A stretch of DNA of 64,000 bases, from contig FOBR01000001.1 in assembly GCA_900109895.1 (NCBI GenBank), forward strand, positions 1 through 64,000, in the 5' to 3' direction. Of the stretch, positions 46,333-54,810 are shown piece after piece; the stretch's first letter is position 1; each line of letters opens with the position of its first letter. The DNA is from a bacterium A37T11. Its GTDB lineage: Bacteria > Bacteroidota > Bacteroidia > Sphingobacteriales > Sphingobacteriaceae. The notes below the pieces were generated by a model. It was not told where the DNA came from. It searched no databases and saw only the letters and a program-made list of their open reading frames with translations. The translations under genes and the position numbers were made by a program.

Positions 46333-46456
46333 TTTTCTCTATTTATTTTTATTTAATGGTTTCCCAAAGTTCAGCATTTTTGAATAAAATTGGAGAGATG
46401 AATCATTAACTTTACACAAAAAATATAAAGAAGAACTAATTATTATAATTAACTGT

Positions 46457-48373
46457 TTAAAACTTCATTCGCTGTATTCTAACAGCATTGAGGATGGCTA
46501 GCATAGCCACACCCACATCGGCAAAGACAGCTTCCCACATGGTAGCAAGGCCTCCTGCACCTAAAATGAGTACGGCAGCTTTGACCGCGAATGCCAGCCC
46601 TACGTTCTGGAATACGATCCGGCGAGTAGCCCTTCCTATTTGTATAGCTGTAGCAATTCGGGATGGTCGATCGGTTTGAATGACCACATCTGCCGTTTCA
46701 ATAGCTGCATCACTACCCATAGCGCCCATAGCAATACCCACGTCGCTCAATGCCAGGACAGGCGCATCATTGATGCCATCTCCAACAAAAGCGATGACCC
46801 GCCCCTGATCTTTTTTTAATTCTTCTACGCGCTCCACTTTTTGTTCGGGCAACAGATCGCCATAGGCTTGGCCGATGCCGAGTTGGGTAGCGATCTGCTG
46901 TGTGATGGCATTTTTGTCACCACTCAGCATGATCGTATCCTTTACTCCAGCCTGCTTCAACGCTGCCACAGCATCTCCGGCATCTGGCTTCAACTCATCG
47001 GCTACCAAGACGTAACCAGCGTATTGCTGATCGATAGCAACCACCACAATGCTTTCTGGAATGGTTTCCAAGACGGCGTCATACGGCACTCCAAACTTCT
47101 TTAAGAGCTTTGTATTGCCAGCCAACACTGATTTTCCGTTTACCTTTCCCTGCAATCCATGCCCGGCTATTTCTTCAGTTTCACTGGCCTTGATGATCTC
47201 TGATTCCGAATCTTTTTGATATGCTGCTACAGCTTTGGCAATGGGATGGGTAGAATTGCTCTCCAAAGCGGCGAGTACAGTCATAAATGAGGATTCATCC
47301 ATTCCCTGAGTTACGATGTTCTGAACTTTAAAAACGCCTTGGGTCAGCGTACCGGTCTTGTCCATCACAACGGTATTGACCTTGCTGATCAGATCCAGGA
47401 AATTGCCTCCTTTAAAAAGGATGCCATGCTTAGATGCAGCCCCAATCCCGCCAAAATACCCTAGGGGTATGGAGATGACTAGCGCACAGGGGCATGAAAC
47501 CACCAAAAACACCAATCCTCGATACAGCCAGTCAGAAAAGACATAATCACTGACCACAAAATAAGGGATAGCAACCAAGGCTACAGCCAGAAAAAACACA
47601 ATGGGGGTGTAAATGCGCGCAAAGTGACGAATAAACAATTCGGTTTTGGCTTTGCGAGCAGTAGCGTGCTGTACCATGTCCAGGATACGGGCCAGAGAGC
47701 TGTCTGCAAATTTTTTACTCACATTTAGCTCGATGACCTTCTCCAGGTTGAGCATTCCGGCCAATACCTGTTCATCCTTTTGGATGGACCTGGGCTTACT
47801 CTCTCCAGTAAGCGCAGCGGTGTTAAAACTACTGCCTTCTGACAGCAGCGTACCATCAAGGGGTACCTTCTCCCCAGCCTTGATCTGAATCGTTTCTCCT
47901 ATTTGTACAGTTTCAGGTTTTACAGAGCTGTATTTACCCTCCCGCAGTACCGAAGCGCTCTCAGGCCTGACGTCCATCAGAGCCGTGATGCTTCGTTTAG
48001 CCTGCTTAACCGCAGCGCCCTGAAATAGTTCACCTATGGTGTAAAACAGCATTACGGCAACCCCTTCCGGATATTGCTTAATGAAAAATGCGCCAATAGT
48101 TGCCACTAGCATCAACGTAAATTCCGTAAAAACATCGCCCTTTATAATAGTCTCGCCCGCCTCCCTCATCACAGGCCATCCCACAGGGATGTATGCCAGG
48201 ATGTACCAAGCCAGGCGTATGTATCCGTCGAAAAATGCAGGTTTTACTAAATTATCCAGCACTATTCCGATGAGCAACAATAACAAGCTGCTGAGGGCAG
48301 GGCCGTATAAGCGCCAATTACGGGTATTTTTATTTTGTTCGTGATCTTCGTCGTGATCGTGCTGATGAGCCAT
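46457..48373 (-). CDS. heavy-metal P1B-type ATPase (Zn/Cd/Co efflux)
   Basis: The 638-residue pump has a His/Asp-rich N-terminus (HQHDHDEDHEQ) in place of the usual HMA domain, eight predicted membrane helices, the ion-site SCPCALV, phosphorylation site DKTGTLT, hinge GDGINDAPV, and the late NVGLAFAVKAAVL with Lys and DVGVAM with Asp, as in Zn/Cd-type P1B-2 pumps. The Fur-family regulator lies 75 bases upstream on the same strand, suggesting metal-controlled export. Confidence 0.94.
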   Translation of the reverse strand: MAHQHDHDEDHEQNKNTRNWRLYGPALSSLLLLLIGIVLDNLVKPAFFDGYIRLAWYILAYIPVGWPVMREAGETIIKGDVFTEFTLMLVATIGAFFIKQYPEGVAVMLFYTIGELFQGAAVKQAKRSITALMDVRPESASVLREGKYSSVKPETVQIGETIQIKAGEKVPLDGTLLSEGSSFNTAALTGESKPRSIQKDEQVLAGMLNLEKVIELNVSKKFADSSLARILDMVQHATARKAKTELFIRHFARIYTPIVFFLAVALVAIPYFVVSDYVFSDWLYRGLVFLVVSCPCALVISIPLGYFGGIGAASKHGILFKGGNFLDLISKVNTVVMDKTGTLTQGVFKVQNIVTQGMDESSFMTVLAALESNSTHPIAKAVAAYQKDSESEIIKASETEEIAGHGLQGKVNGKSVLAGNTKLLKKFGVPYDAVLETIPESIVVVAIDQQYAGYVLVADELKPDAGDAVAALKQAGVKDTIMLSGDKNAITQQIATQLGIGQAYGDLLPEQKVERVEELKKDQGRVIAFVGDGINDAPVLALSDVGIAMGAMGSDAAIETADVVIQTDRPSRIATAIQIGRATRRIVFQNVGLAFAVKAAVLILGAGGLATMWEAVFADVGVAMLAILNAVRIQRMKF

Positions 48374-48448
48374 TGTATCCTTTTAAATCTGTATTCTTTA
48401 TTAAATGATACAAATTTCGGGCCTTTGAGATGCAATCCGATTGCAAAG

Positions 48449-48877
48449 TTAGGTTCCGTCCGAACAGTGGTCGCATAGCCCTTTGATCACCAGGTTCATC
48501 TCCTGCATAACGAAATGTTTGGGTAGTGAAGCCCTTTGCAGGTGAAAATCGTTTAGACAAATAGTAAGATCGCACTTATTGCAGTGAAAGTGGGCATGCT
48601 GCTCTTCAGGTCTGCATTCGCACTGGTCACTGCACAGGGCATATTTAACCGAACCAGTACCATCGTCAATGCTGTGAACAAGCTTATTTTTCTGGAAAGT
48701 CTTAAGGGTACGATATAGTGTAATCCGATCCGCCCGGTCAAAATTTGCCTCCAGCTCATTCAGGCTGACTGCAACTTGCAGTTTCTGCAATTCTTCCAAT
48801 ACCAGCAGCCGCATGGCCGTAGGCTGGATATGCCGGTCAAGCAATGTTTGTTCCCGTTTTGTTTGAAGAGCATCCAT
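48449..48877 (-). CDS. Fur-family metal-responsive regulator
   Basis: The 142-residue protein has the Fur winged helix (DRADRITLYRTLKTFQKN), a metal site rich in His and Cys (HAHFHCNKCDLTICL) and a second Cys pair CDHCS at the end. With the Zn/Cd pump downstream it is likelier a zinc-type (Zur-like) sensor than an iron sensor, but this is inference. Start chosen at the ATG at 48877, giving MDALQTKREQ. Confidence 0.88.
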   Translation of the reverse strand: MDALQTKREQTLLDRHIQPTAMRLLVLEELQKLQVAVSLNELEANFDRADRITLYRTLKTFQKNKLVHSIDDGTGSVKYALCSDQCECRPEEQHAHFHCNKCDLTICLNDFHLQRASLPKHFVMQEMNLVIKGLCDHCSDGT

Positions 48878-48922
48878 ATACAAAGTTACGAAAAAATGGC
48901 GTTATATCTCCTCATTCACCGT

Positions 48923-48930
48923 TATCTTTG
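48923..48930 (+). promoter_or_regulatory. -7 promoter box of the luciferase-like gene
   Basis: TATCTTTG ends four bases before the ATG at 48935. It lies in the short gap between the divergent fur-family and monooxygenase genes, so the Fur-family protein could affect both. Confidence 0.5.
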
Positions 48931-48934
48931 TCAT

Positions 48935-49951
48935 ATGAGCAAAGAATCCCTAAAATTAAGCATCTTGGATCAATCGCCCGTACGTAAGGGTACTACCGCA
49001 CGTCAGGCCATCCTGGAGACCACAGAACTGGCCAAGCTAGCAGACCAACTAGGGTATTCCCGCTTTTGGGTGTCTGAGCATCACAATACCGGTAGTCTGG
49101 CCGGCTCAACGCCAGAAGTGCTCATTGCGCACCTGGCTGGCGAAACTCAGCGGATCCGTTTAGGGTCTGGGGGCATTATGCTACCCAACCACAGTGCACT
49201 CAAAGTGGCCGAAAACTTCCGCATGCTGGAAGTGTTGTTTCCAGGACGTATCGACCTGGGTATGGGGAGGGCACCAGGAACAGATCGCGTTACGGCCTCG
49301 GTGTTGAACCCCTCCAATCATTTTAAAGAGCAGGATTTTATAGAGCAACTGGATGACCTTCAGCATTACTTTCACGACGAAGGGGACGAAGTTGCCGGTA
49401 CCACGACCGGACGTATCCTGGCCATCCCGCAGGCGCAGACTGTCCCTGAGCAATGGTTGTTAAGTTCCAGTGGGCAAAGTGGATTGTTTGCCGGTTATTT
49501 TGGCATGGGCCTGGCCTTCGCCCATTTTATCAACCCATTTGGAGGCCCTGAGGCCGTAGAAATGTACCGCAAGAATTTTAAAAAATCGACTGACCTGAAA
49601 AAGCCTGAGGCACTTTTAGCCATTTTTGTCTTCTGCTCAGAAGACCCGGAGGTGGTCAAACATCAACAGGCACTCATGGATTATCGTTTCCTGGAACTGG
49701 AAAAACATGGCCGTCTCAGTTCGCTGGGTTATCAGGACATTAAAGACGTCGCATACAGCGCACCTGAGCAAGAACGGATCGCCCACAACCGCCTCCGAAC
49801 AGTTTTTGGCAGCCCTGAAGTGGTCAAATCGCGGCTCACCAAACTTGCAGCGGCCTATAAGGTCAATGAGATCATGGCTGTGACGATTACTGAGCATTTT
49901 CAAGACCGGGTTACATCTTATGAGCTCCTGGCAAAACAGTTTGGCTTGTAG
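48935..49951 (+). CDS. LLM-class flavin-dependent oxidoreductase
   Basis: From the ATG at 48935 it has 338 residues with the bacterial luciferase-like pattern: LSILDQSPVRKG, LGYSRFWVSEHHNTGSLAGS, IRLGSGGIMLPNHSALKVAE and GRIDLGMGRAPGTD. Such proteins use reduced FMN to oxidise small organic compounds; the substrate is unknown. A longer frame from 48776 would overlap the Fur-family gene and was not chosen. Confidence 0.93.
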   Translation: MSKESLKLSILDQSPVRKGTTARQAILETTELAKLADQLGYSRFWVSEHHNTGSLAGSTPEVLIAHLAGETQRIRLGSGGIMLPNHSALKVAENFRMLEVLFPGRIDLGMGRAPGTDRVTASVLNPSNHFKEQDFIEQLDDLQHYFHDEGDEVAGTTTGRILAIPQAQTVPEQWLLSSSGQSGLFAGYFGMGLAFAHFINPFGGPEAVEMYRKNFKKSTDLKKPEALLAIFVFCSEDPEVVKHQQALMDYRFLELEKHGRLSSLGYQDIKDVAYSAPEQERIAHNRLRTVFGSPEVVKSRLTKLAAAYKVNEIMAVTITEHFQDRVTSYELLAKQFGL

Positions 49952-49958
49952 TAATGGA

Positions 49959-51137
49959 TCAACGTCCAAAGGTATAGCCGGTGGTCCATTCTATATAGTC
50001 AGCCTTACCTTTATGTGCTTTGATGGACATCCCCACAAAAAAATCACGAAAAACGTTCCTTCGTATGCCTATACGCAGGTAGTAGGGCTGCAACTCACCA
50101 TTAAATTCATTGTGGTGCAGGTAGTAGCCTACATTGCCATTCAGGTATAAGTTGTGCGTGAGGACGTGATCTATGTAGAGTACTGTACCTACTGAAAACA
50201 GGGAGCCAAACTTGCCTTCCTGTTCACCTGCAAAACGCGTATAGTTTCCTGAGCTGGAGTAAAAGACATCCATCCCCGCCCCCAGCCGCCATTTATAGCC
50301 CAGAGAGTGGCTCCAATAAGCCCCCAATGTAGATTTAAAAAATTGCTGCCGGTCATCGGGCTTAAACTCCTTGACCCCCGCTGCAATCTGCAGGTGAAAC
50401 TGGTTATTGGGTTGCAGGTGCGGTACCTGCCCTTTGCTGAAATCCGGCTCCTGGGTAGAAGGAATGTAAGTCACCGCCACCGTAAACGGTATGAGGTTGA
50501 TGCCCTTGTTGGGCTGCACCAGCGATCCGTTTGAAAAATGGTGAAATGCCAGGCCTGCCCCAACCTGAAAATGCTGGGTGAGCCGGTAGTTGGTCTGAAA
50601 GCCTACGTCTATAAAGGCATTTTTATGGCTCCCGACAAGCGTATTAACCGGGTTAGTTTCCTGATTGTAGGGATTAAAATTACCAGAAAGCCCTAAAGAG
50701 ATGCGGTAATTAAAGTTCCAGCGGCTATCAAATCGCGGGCTGATGGGGATGGCCACAAAGCCGTATACGGCCCATGGCTTTCCGATGGATTCCAGGCCAA
50801 ACGTGCTGGCATAAAAACCAATTCCATATATTGGGTAATTATAAAGCTGCTGGTAAATATCATCGCTGCGGTCTGATTGCCAGCCTACCTTGAGGTTGAG
50901 GCCATTATAGTATATATCCTTAAACCGTTCTTTTATTTCGGGGTTATTGGGCAGCATCCCGCCATTTTCATGTTCCAGCTGCAGTATGAGGCGCTGTTTA
51001 ATATTGGGTTTTCGAGTCGTATCTGCCCTTGCAAAATCAGATGAGTGTCGGGGATACATTTGGGCACGGGCTTTAAATTCACTTGTAATCGCAAATAAAA
51101 AAAAAGACAGGGTTAAAACAATGTTTTTTCGGATCAT
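49959..51137 (-). CDS. PagL-like acyloxyacyl hydrolase, outer-membrane lipid A deacylase
   Basis: From the ATG at 51137 the protein has 392 residues with a signal peptide ending near KARAQ and a beta-barrel rich in aromatic residues. The segment AFHHFSNGS matches the PagL catalytic histidine-serine motif. PagL removes a 3-O acyl chain from lipid A. The barrel is about twice the length of PagL itself, as usual in Bacteroidota members. It diverges from the oxidoreductase gene to the right and meets the luciferase-like gene tail to tail. Confidence 0.82.
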   Translation of the reverse strand: MIRKNIVLTLSFFLFAITSEFKARAQMYPRHSSDFARADTTRKPNIKQRLILQLEHENGGMLPNNPEIKERFKDIYYNGLNLKVGWQSDRSDDIYQQLYNYPIYGIGFYASTFGLESIGKPWAVYGFVAIPISPRFDSRWNFNYRISLGLSGNFNPYNQETNPVNTLVGSHKNAFIDVGFQTNYRLTQHFQVGAGLAFHHFSNGSLVQPNKGINLIPFTVAVTYIPSTQEPDFSKGQVPHLQPNNQFHLQIAAGVKEFKPDDRQQFFKSTLGAYWSHSLGYKWRLGAGMDVFYSSSGNYTRFAGEQEGKFGSLFSVGTVLYIDHVLTHNLYLNGNVGYYLHHNEFNGELQPYYLRIGIRRNVFRDFFVGMSIKAHKGKADYIEWTTGYTFGR

Positions 51138-51172
51138 GTATATCAAAAGTCGAATTAAAAACAACCTAATAG

Positions 51173-51180
51173 TATATTTG
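51173..51180 (+). promoter_or_regulatory. -7 promoter box of the Gfo/Idh/MocA gene
   Basis: TATATTTG stands 31 bases before the ATG at 51212, in the divergent gap with the PagL-like gene. Confidence 0.5.
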
Positions 51181-51211
51181 TTGTTAATTCGTGAACCATA
51201 AATGTGAAAAA

Positions 51212-52342
51212 ATGAACTCTCGTCGTGACTTCTTGCAAAAAATAGGCCTTTCGGCCCTCGCCATCCCCATTTTACATACCAATAATTTACTGCCCTCGGG
51301 AAGGCTTGATCCAAGACATTTATCTAAGCCTTTAGACGGACCTATGCTCCGCGTGGCGATTATGGGCTTGGGAGGTTATGGCGGCCGGGTAGCCGAAGCG
51401 ATGCTTAACTGTAAACGGGCCAAACTGACCGGCCTCATCAGTGGCACCCCAGCCAAGGTCAAGGCGTGGCAGGAGAAATATGGCATCCCCGCCAAAAACT
51501 GTTATACCTACCAAACCTTTGACCAAGTAAAGGACAATCCAGATATCGATGCAGTCTATATCACCACCCCCAATGCATTGCACCACGACCAGGTGATCCG
51601 GGTGGCCAAAGCCGGCAAACAAGTCATCTGCGAGAAGCCCATGGCCCTGAATGCTCTCCAGGGGCAGGAAATGGTGGATGCCTGCCAGAAAGCCGGGGTA
51701 AAACTGCTGGTCGGCTACCGTATGCATTTTGAACCCAAAACTTTGGAGATCGTACGCATGCGTACATCCGGAGAGTTGGGAAAGATCCGGTTTTTTCAGG
51801 GCCTTAGTGGTTTTACAATCGGCGACCCTACGCAATGGCGGCTTAATAAGGAGCTCGCCGGTGGGGGATCTATGATGGATATCGGTATTTATTCGGTGAA
51901 TGGAGCCCGCTATATGGTAGGCGAGGATCCCATTTGGGTGACGGCACAGGAAACCAAGACAGACCCGGTAAAGTTTAAAGAAGGCGTTGACGAGACGATC
52001 CAGTTTCAGCTGGGTTTTCCAGGCGGTGCCGTGGCCTCGTGCTTATCCACCTATAATATGAACAACCTGGACCGGTTTTTTCTGGATGCTGAAAAAGGTT
52101 TTGCCGAACTACAGCCGGCCACGGGATACGGTCCTATTAAAGGACGCACCAACGAGGGTGAACTCACCCAACCACATGTGACCCATCAAACCGTGCAAAT
52201 GGATGAGATGGCTCAAATCCTGCTGGATGGGAAAACCCCAATTATACCCGTAGACGGAAATGAAGCCGTCAAAGACCTCAAAGTGTTGGATGCGGTGTAT
52301 GAAGCCTGCCGTACGGGCAGTAAGCAAACTCTTAACCTTTGA
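51212..52342 (+). CDS. Gfo/Idh/MocA family oxidoreductase with twin-arginine signal
   Basis: The 376-residue protein starts with a twin-arginine-like signal (SRRDFLQKIGLSALAIPIL), then a Rossmann fold (VAIMGLGGYGGRVAEAML) and the family motif CEKPMA. Similar proteins oxidise or reduce sugars with a tightly held NAD(P) in the periplasm. The substrate cannot be read. Confidence 0.9.
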   Translation: MNSRRDFLQKIGLSALAIPILHTNNLLPSGRLDPRHLSKPLDGPMLRVAIMGLGGYGGRVAEAMLNCKRAKLTGLISGTPAKVKAWQEKYGIPAKNCYTYQTFDQVKDNPDIDAVYITTPNALHHDQVIRVAKAGKQVICEKPMALNALQGQEMVDACQKAGVKLLVGYRMHFEPKTLEIVRMRTSGELGKIRFFQGLSGFTIGDPTQWRLNKELAGGGSMMDIGIYSVNGARYMVGEDPIWVTAQETKTDPVKFKEGVDETIQFQLGFPGGAVASCLSTYNMNNLDRFFLDAEKGFAELQPATGYGPIKGRTNEGELTQPHVTHQTVQMDEMAQILLDGKTPIIPVDGNEAVKDLKVLDAVYEACRTGSKQTLNL

Positions 52343-52441
52343 AAGAAAAATTTATATTAAATAAAAAATGAACTAAATGCTTATAACGATTGAATATAGG
52401 AAAAAGCACTTAAATTATTTGGTTTTAGGTTTGACGTCAAG

Positions 52442-53221
52442 TTAAACGCCACCTATGGACAAGCGGTTATTTTTGCCCCATTCCGTTGACTCAAAATCAA
52501 AAAACAGATTGATAGAAGAAGGTGCTAATAGACCAGTATCAATCCAATTCGAATAATAACCTGCCGGAATGTCCGGGGAAATAAATTTGATGGATTTCCT
52601 GTCCTGTCCTACAATATTTAAAGCTATTGGCTTATCATATAATTCTGTCGGGAAAGCTGTCAGTCCTTCGTAGCTTTGAAACGTTACACCTGCAACTGAA
52701 CCAGGAGTATAAGGGTGCGCACTGCTGAACTCAAAATATATAGCCGATATTCCGGTATTTACCCCGCTTTGTCCCATAACATTCAATGTCACGTTATCGA
52801 CAATTGTATAGGTTTTACCTAAATAATCAAACACTGGCCTTTTATAAATCAAATGTATGGTTGGAAGGGTGTCTTTTCTTCCCAAATGTTCCACTTCAAT
52901 GTGGTAATATCCACTATCCACATCCGCCGATACAGCTGTGGTCATGTAATGGAATTCTGTACTGCGGATAACAATTACCAGCTTCATGCCATTTGGTACC
53001 TCTTCATTGGTTTTATTGCTAATCAATGTAATTTTGCCATTGCTGCTGCTGGATTCAAAGTTACCATAGATAAAGAAACTGCTGTTTACTAAAACCTCTG
53101 CGGTAGCAATAGTATCGGCAACATAATCCTTCGGCATCAATTTTGAGCGAATACCCAGTTTCGAGTGGCTTGTAATAAGGCTTAATCTGAATTTATAGCG
53201 TATACGTCCGCTCCTCTCCAT
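52442..53221 (-). CDS. hypothetical beta-rich protein, possibly lacking its N-terminus
   Basis: The frame encodes up to 259 residues with alternating hydrophobic and polar stretches typical of a surface-exposed beta-sandwich (for example GKITLISNKTNEEV and LGKTYTIVDNVTLNVMG). There is no signal peptide or lipobox, although its neighbours suggest an exported lipoprotein. Its first part overlaps the end of the HmuY pseudogene, so the true 5' end may be lost. A start at 53137 (MPKDYV) is equally possible. Confidence 0.45.
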   Translation of the reverse strand: MERSGRIRYKFRLSLITSHSKLGIRSKLMPKDYVADTIATAEVLVNSSFFIYGNFESSSSNGKITLISNKTNEEVPNGMKLVIVIRSTEFHYMTTAVSADVDSGYYHIEVEHLGRKDTLPTIHLIYKRPVFDYLGKTYTIVDNVTLNVMGQSGVNTGISAIYFEFSSAHPYTPGSVAGVTFQSYEGLTAFPTELYDKPIALNIVGQDRKSIKFISPDIPAGYYSNWIDTGLLAPSSINLFFDFESTEWGKNNRLSIGGV

Positions 53222-53956
53222 TGCCGTCTTTAACGGTATAGATATATCCTTCTGTATTTACAAGCACGTGTGTTCAGGTTCTTGCTCCCATCCTGTTGCA
53301 CAAAATATCGGAATGTAAAATAGGGCGCCGGCCAGTATATGTCGGTTACGGCCGGTGGGTTGCTCTTATAGGCACTCAACAATTGTGGCTTGGCATATTT
53401 TCCATGGGCAACTTCAGCACATAGGTGCGGTTTGGAAGGCCTTTCATAATGTGGCTGGTTTGGCCGTATGAGAACCACCCCCTGTCACTCTCTGACTGAT
53501 TCCAGCCAATTTTGGTCAGCGAACTTTGGTCAAATTTAGCATCCGATGGCGCCTCGGTTACGGCCTCTTAAGATTGCTGCTTCAGCAGGATAGCCGTATG
53601 GTTGGCCGGTCCGCCAAAATCAGGATTACCGGCATCCGTAGCATTGTTAAGGTACATTTCGCTGTTATTGTTGCCGTAAAAGCAATATCCCAGTCGGCAG
53701 TTTGCAGCCACTGAGTTGAATCTGCTTTTGTCTTGAGCCAAATATGTTTTTTGTCATTAAAACGAAAAAGAAACGAATAAAATGGCCTGTTTTCTTTTCC
53801 ATCCACACCTCCCGCCACTGATGCTTGCGTATCACCCGCCAAATCATAGATCACCGTACTTTTGCCATCTTCAAGCGAAGGACTAGTTGCATTATCTTTG
53901 CCACAAGACGCTGCAACTGTCACCAGTAAGAAAAAGAAAATTTTAATTATGTTGTT
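53193..53956 (-). pseudogene. HmuY-like lipoprotein, multiply disrupted
   Basis: Pieces in three frames add up to one HmuY-type protein. They are a lipoprotein signal with lipobox VAASC whose start codon reads ATA in frame; STVIYDLAGDTQASVAGG to QTADWDIAFT; after a one-base shift near 53674, NSEMYLNNATDAGNPDFGG; an in-frame TAA at 53570-53572; SDAKFDQSSLTKIGWNQSES; after another shift near 53406, GKYAKPQLLSAYKSNPPAV; and after a last shift, NTEGYIYTVKDGNGEERTY, stopping at 53193. HmuY proteins bind haem at the cell surface. The gene is beyond repair by a single reversion. Confidence 0.75.
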
Positions 53957-54148
53957 CTAAATAAATTCATGCCGCAAAAATGCGGAATGAACACCGGTTA
54001 GCGTATATTCAATCCGTATTATTTTATATGCAATCCGTATTATTTGCCAGCAAGCCTATATGGTTTCTTTCAGCCCTTGCAGATCCACGTCGCCACAACG
54101 CCGTGGTCCAGCAAATATTATTGTCAATTCCCTTTCCTTCAAATAAAG

Positions 54149-54700
54149 CTAGTCGGGGGGGCCGATCAGGTTCACAGATTGGGTTTTGAGTGCAGCCAGG
54201 GCCCGGTAGATCAGTTTATAAACCGCTTCCGTGCGGATATGGAAGATCTGGCCGATTTCCTGGTAACTGAAATCTTCGACGTAATACAGATAAATGGCTT
54301 CTTTTTGGCGGCTGGTGAGGGTTTGGAGCAATTGGATGAGGGAAGGAGAAAGGTGGTCGGTATGTATTTCAAATGTCGGCTCAACGTCTGCATGAAGGGC
54401 CTCGAGATCGGCAGCGTCGCCATAATACACCATGCGGCTTTTGAGGGCATTTTTATTATAGATGATGTTCCGCAACGCCCGTAGAAGGTAGTGTTTCTGG
54501 GATGACGGACAGCTCAGACGATCGCGTTTCGTCCAAATATTGATGAAAAGGTCCTGGATGCACTCGCCAATAAAGCTTTCGTCTGTACTATATTGCCGGG
54601 CATACCGTACCAAACAGGGATACATGCCCTCATATAGCCGTTTAAAGGCTGCCTGGTCGCCCTCGATAATCTGTTGCCAAAGCGCAGTGTCAGCTGTCAT
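54149..54700 (-). CDS. orphan ECF RNA polymerase sigma factor
   Basis: The 183-residue protein is a normal-length ECF sigma: sigma-2 about residues 10-80 (GDQAAFKRLYEGMYPCLVRY, then CIQDLFINIWTKRDRL) and sigma-4 about 120-170 (LTSRQKEAIYLYYVEDFSYQ, EIGQIFHIRTEAVYKLI). In Bacteroidota such sigmas usually stand beside a FecR-type anti-sigma and a receptor. Here only the broken HmuY gene follows, so it is an orphan, perhaps the remnant of a haem uptake locus. Confidence 0.92.
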   Translation of the reverse strand: MTADTALWQQIIEGDQAAFKRLYEGMYPCLVRYARQYSTDESFIGECIQDLFINIWTKRDRLSCPSSQKHYLLRALRNIIYNKNALKSRMVYYGDAADLEALHADVEPTFEIHTDHLSPSLIQLLQTLTSRQKEAIYLYYVEDFSYQEIGQIFHIRTEAVYKLIYRALAALKTQSVNLIGPPD

Positions 54701-54768
54701 ACCGTGGCAAAATTAATATTATTTAGAATTAATAAAAATAATAAAATGAATATTACAGTAGGATTATC

Positions 54769-54800
54769 ATCGAATGCCGGGTTATGCCCCGGCATTCGAT
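54769..54800. terminator. 13-base-pair hairpin after the C25-like gene
   Basis: ATCGAATGCCGGG (54769-54781) pairs perfectly with CCCGGCATTCGAT (54788-54800) over a six-base loop, ten bases after the leftward gene. No T-run follows, so it may stabilise the message end or stop transcription in a less usual way. Confidence 0.65.
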
Positions 54801-54810
54801 GGGGAGAAAA

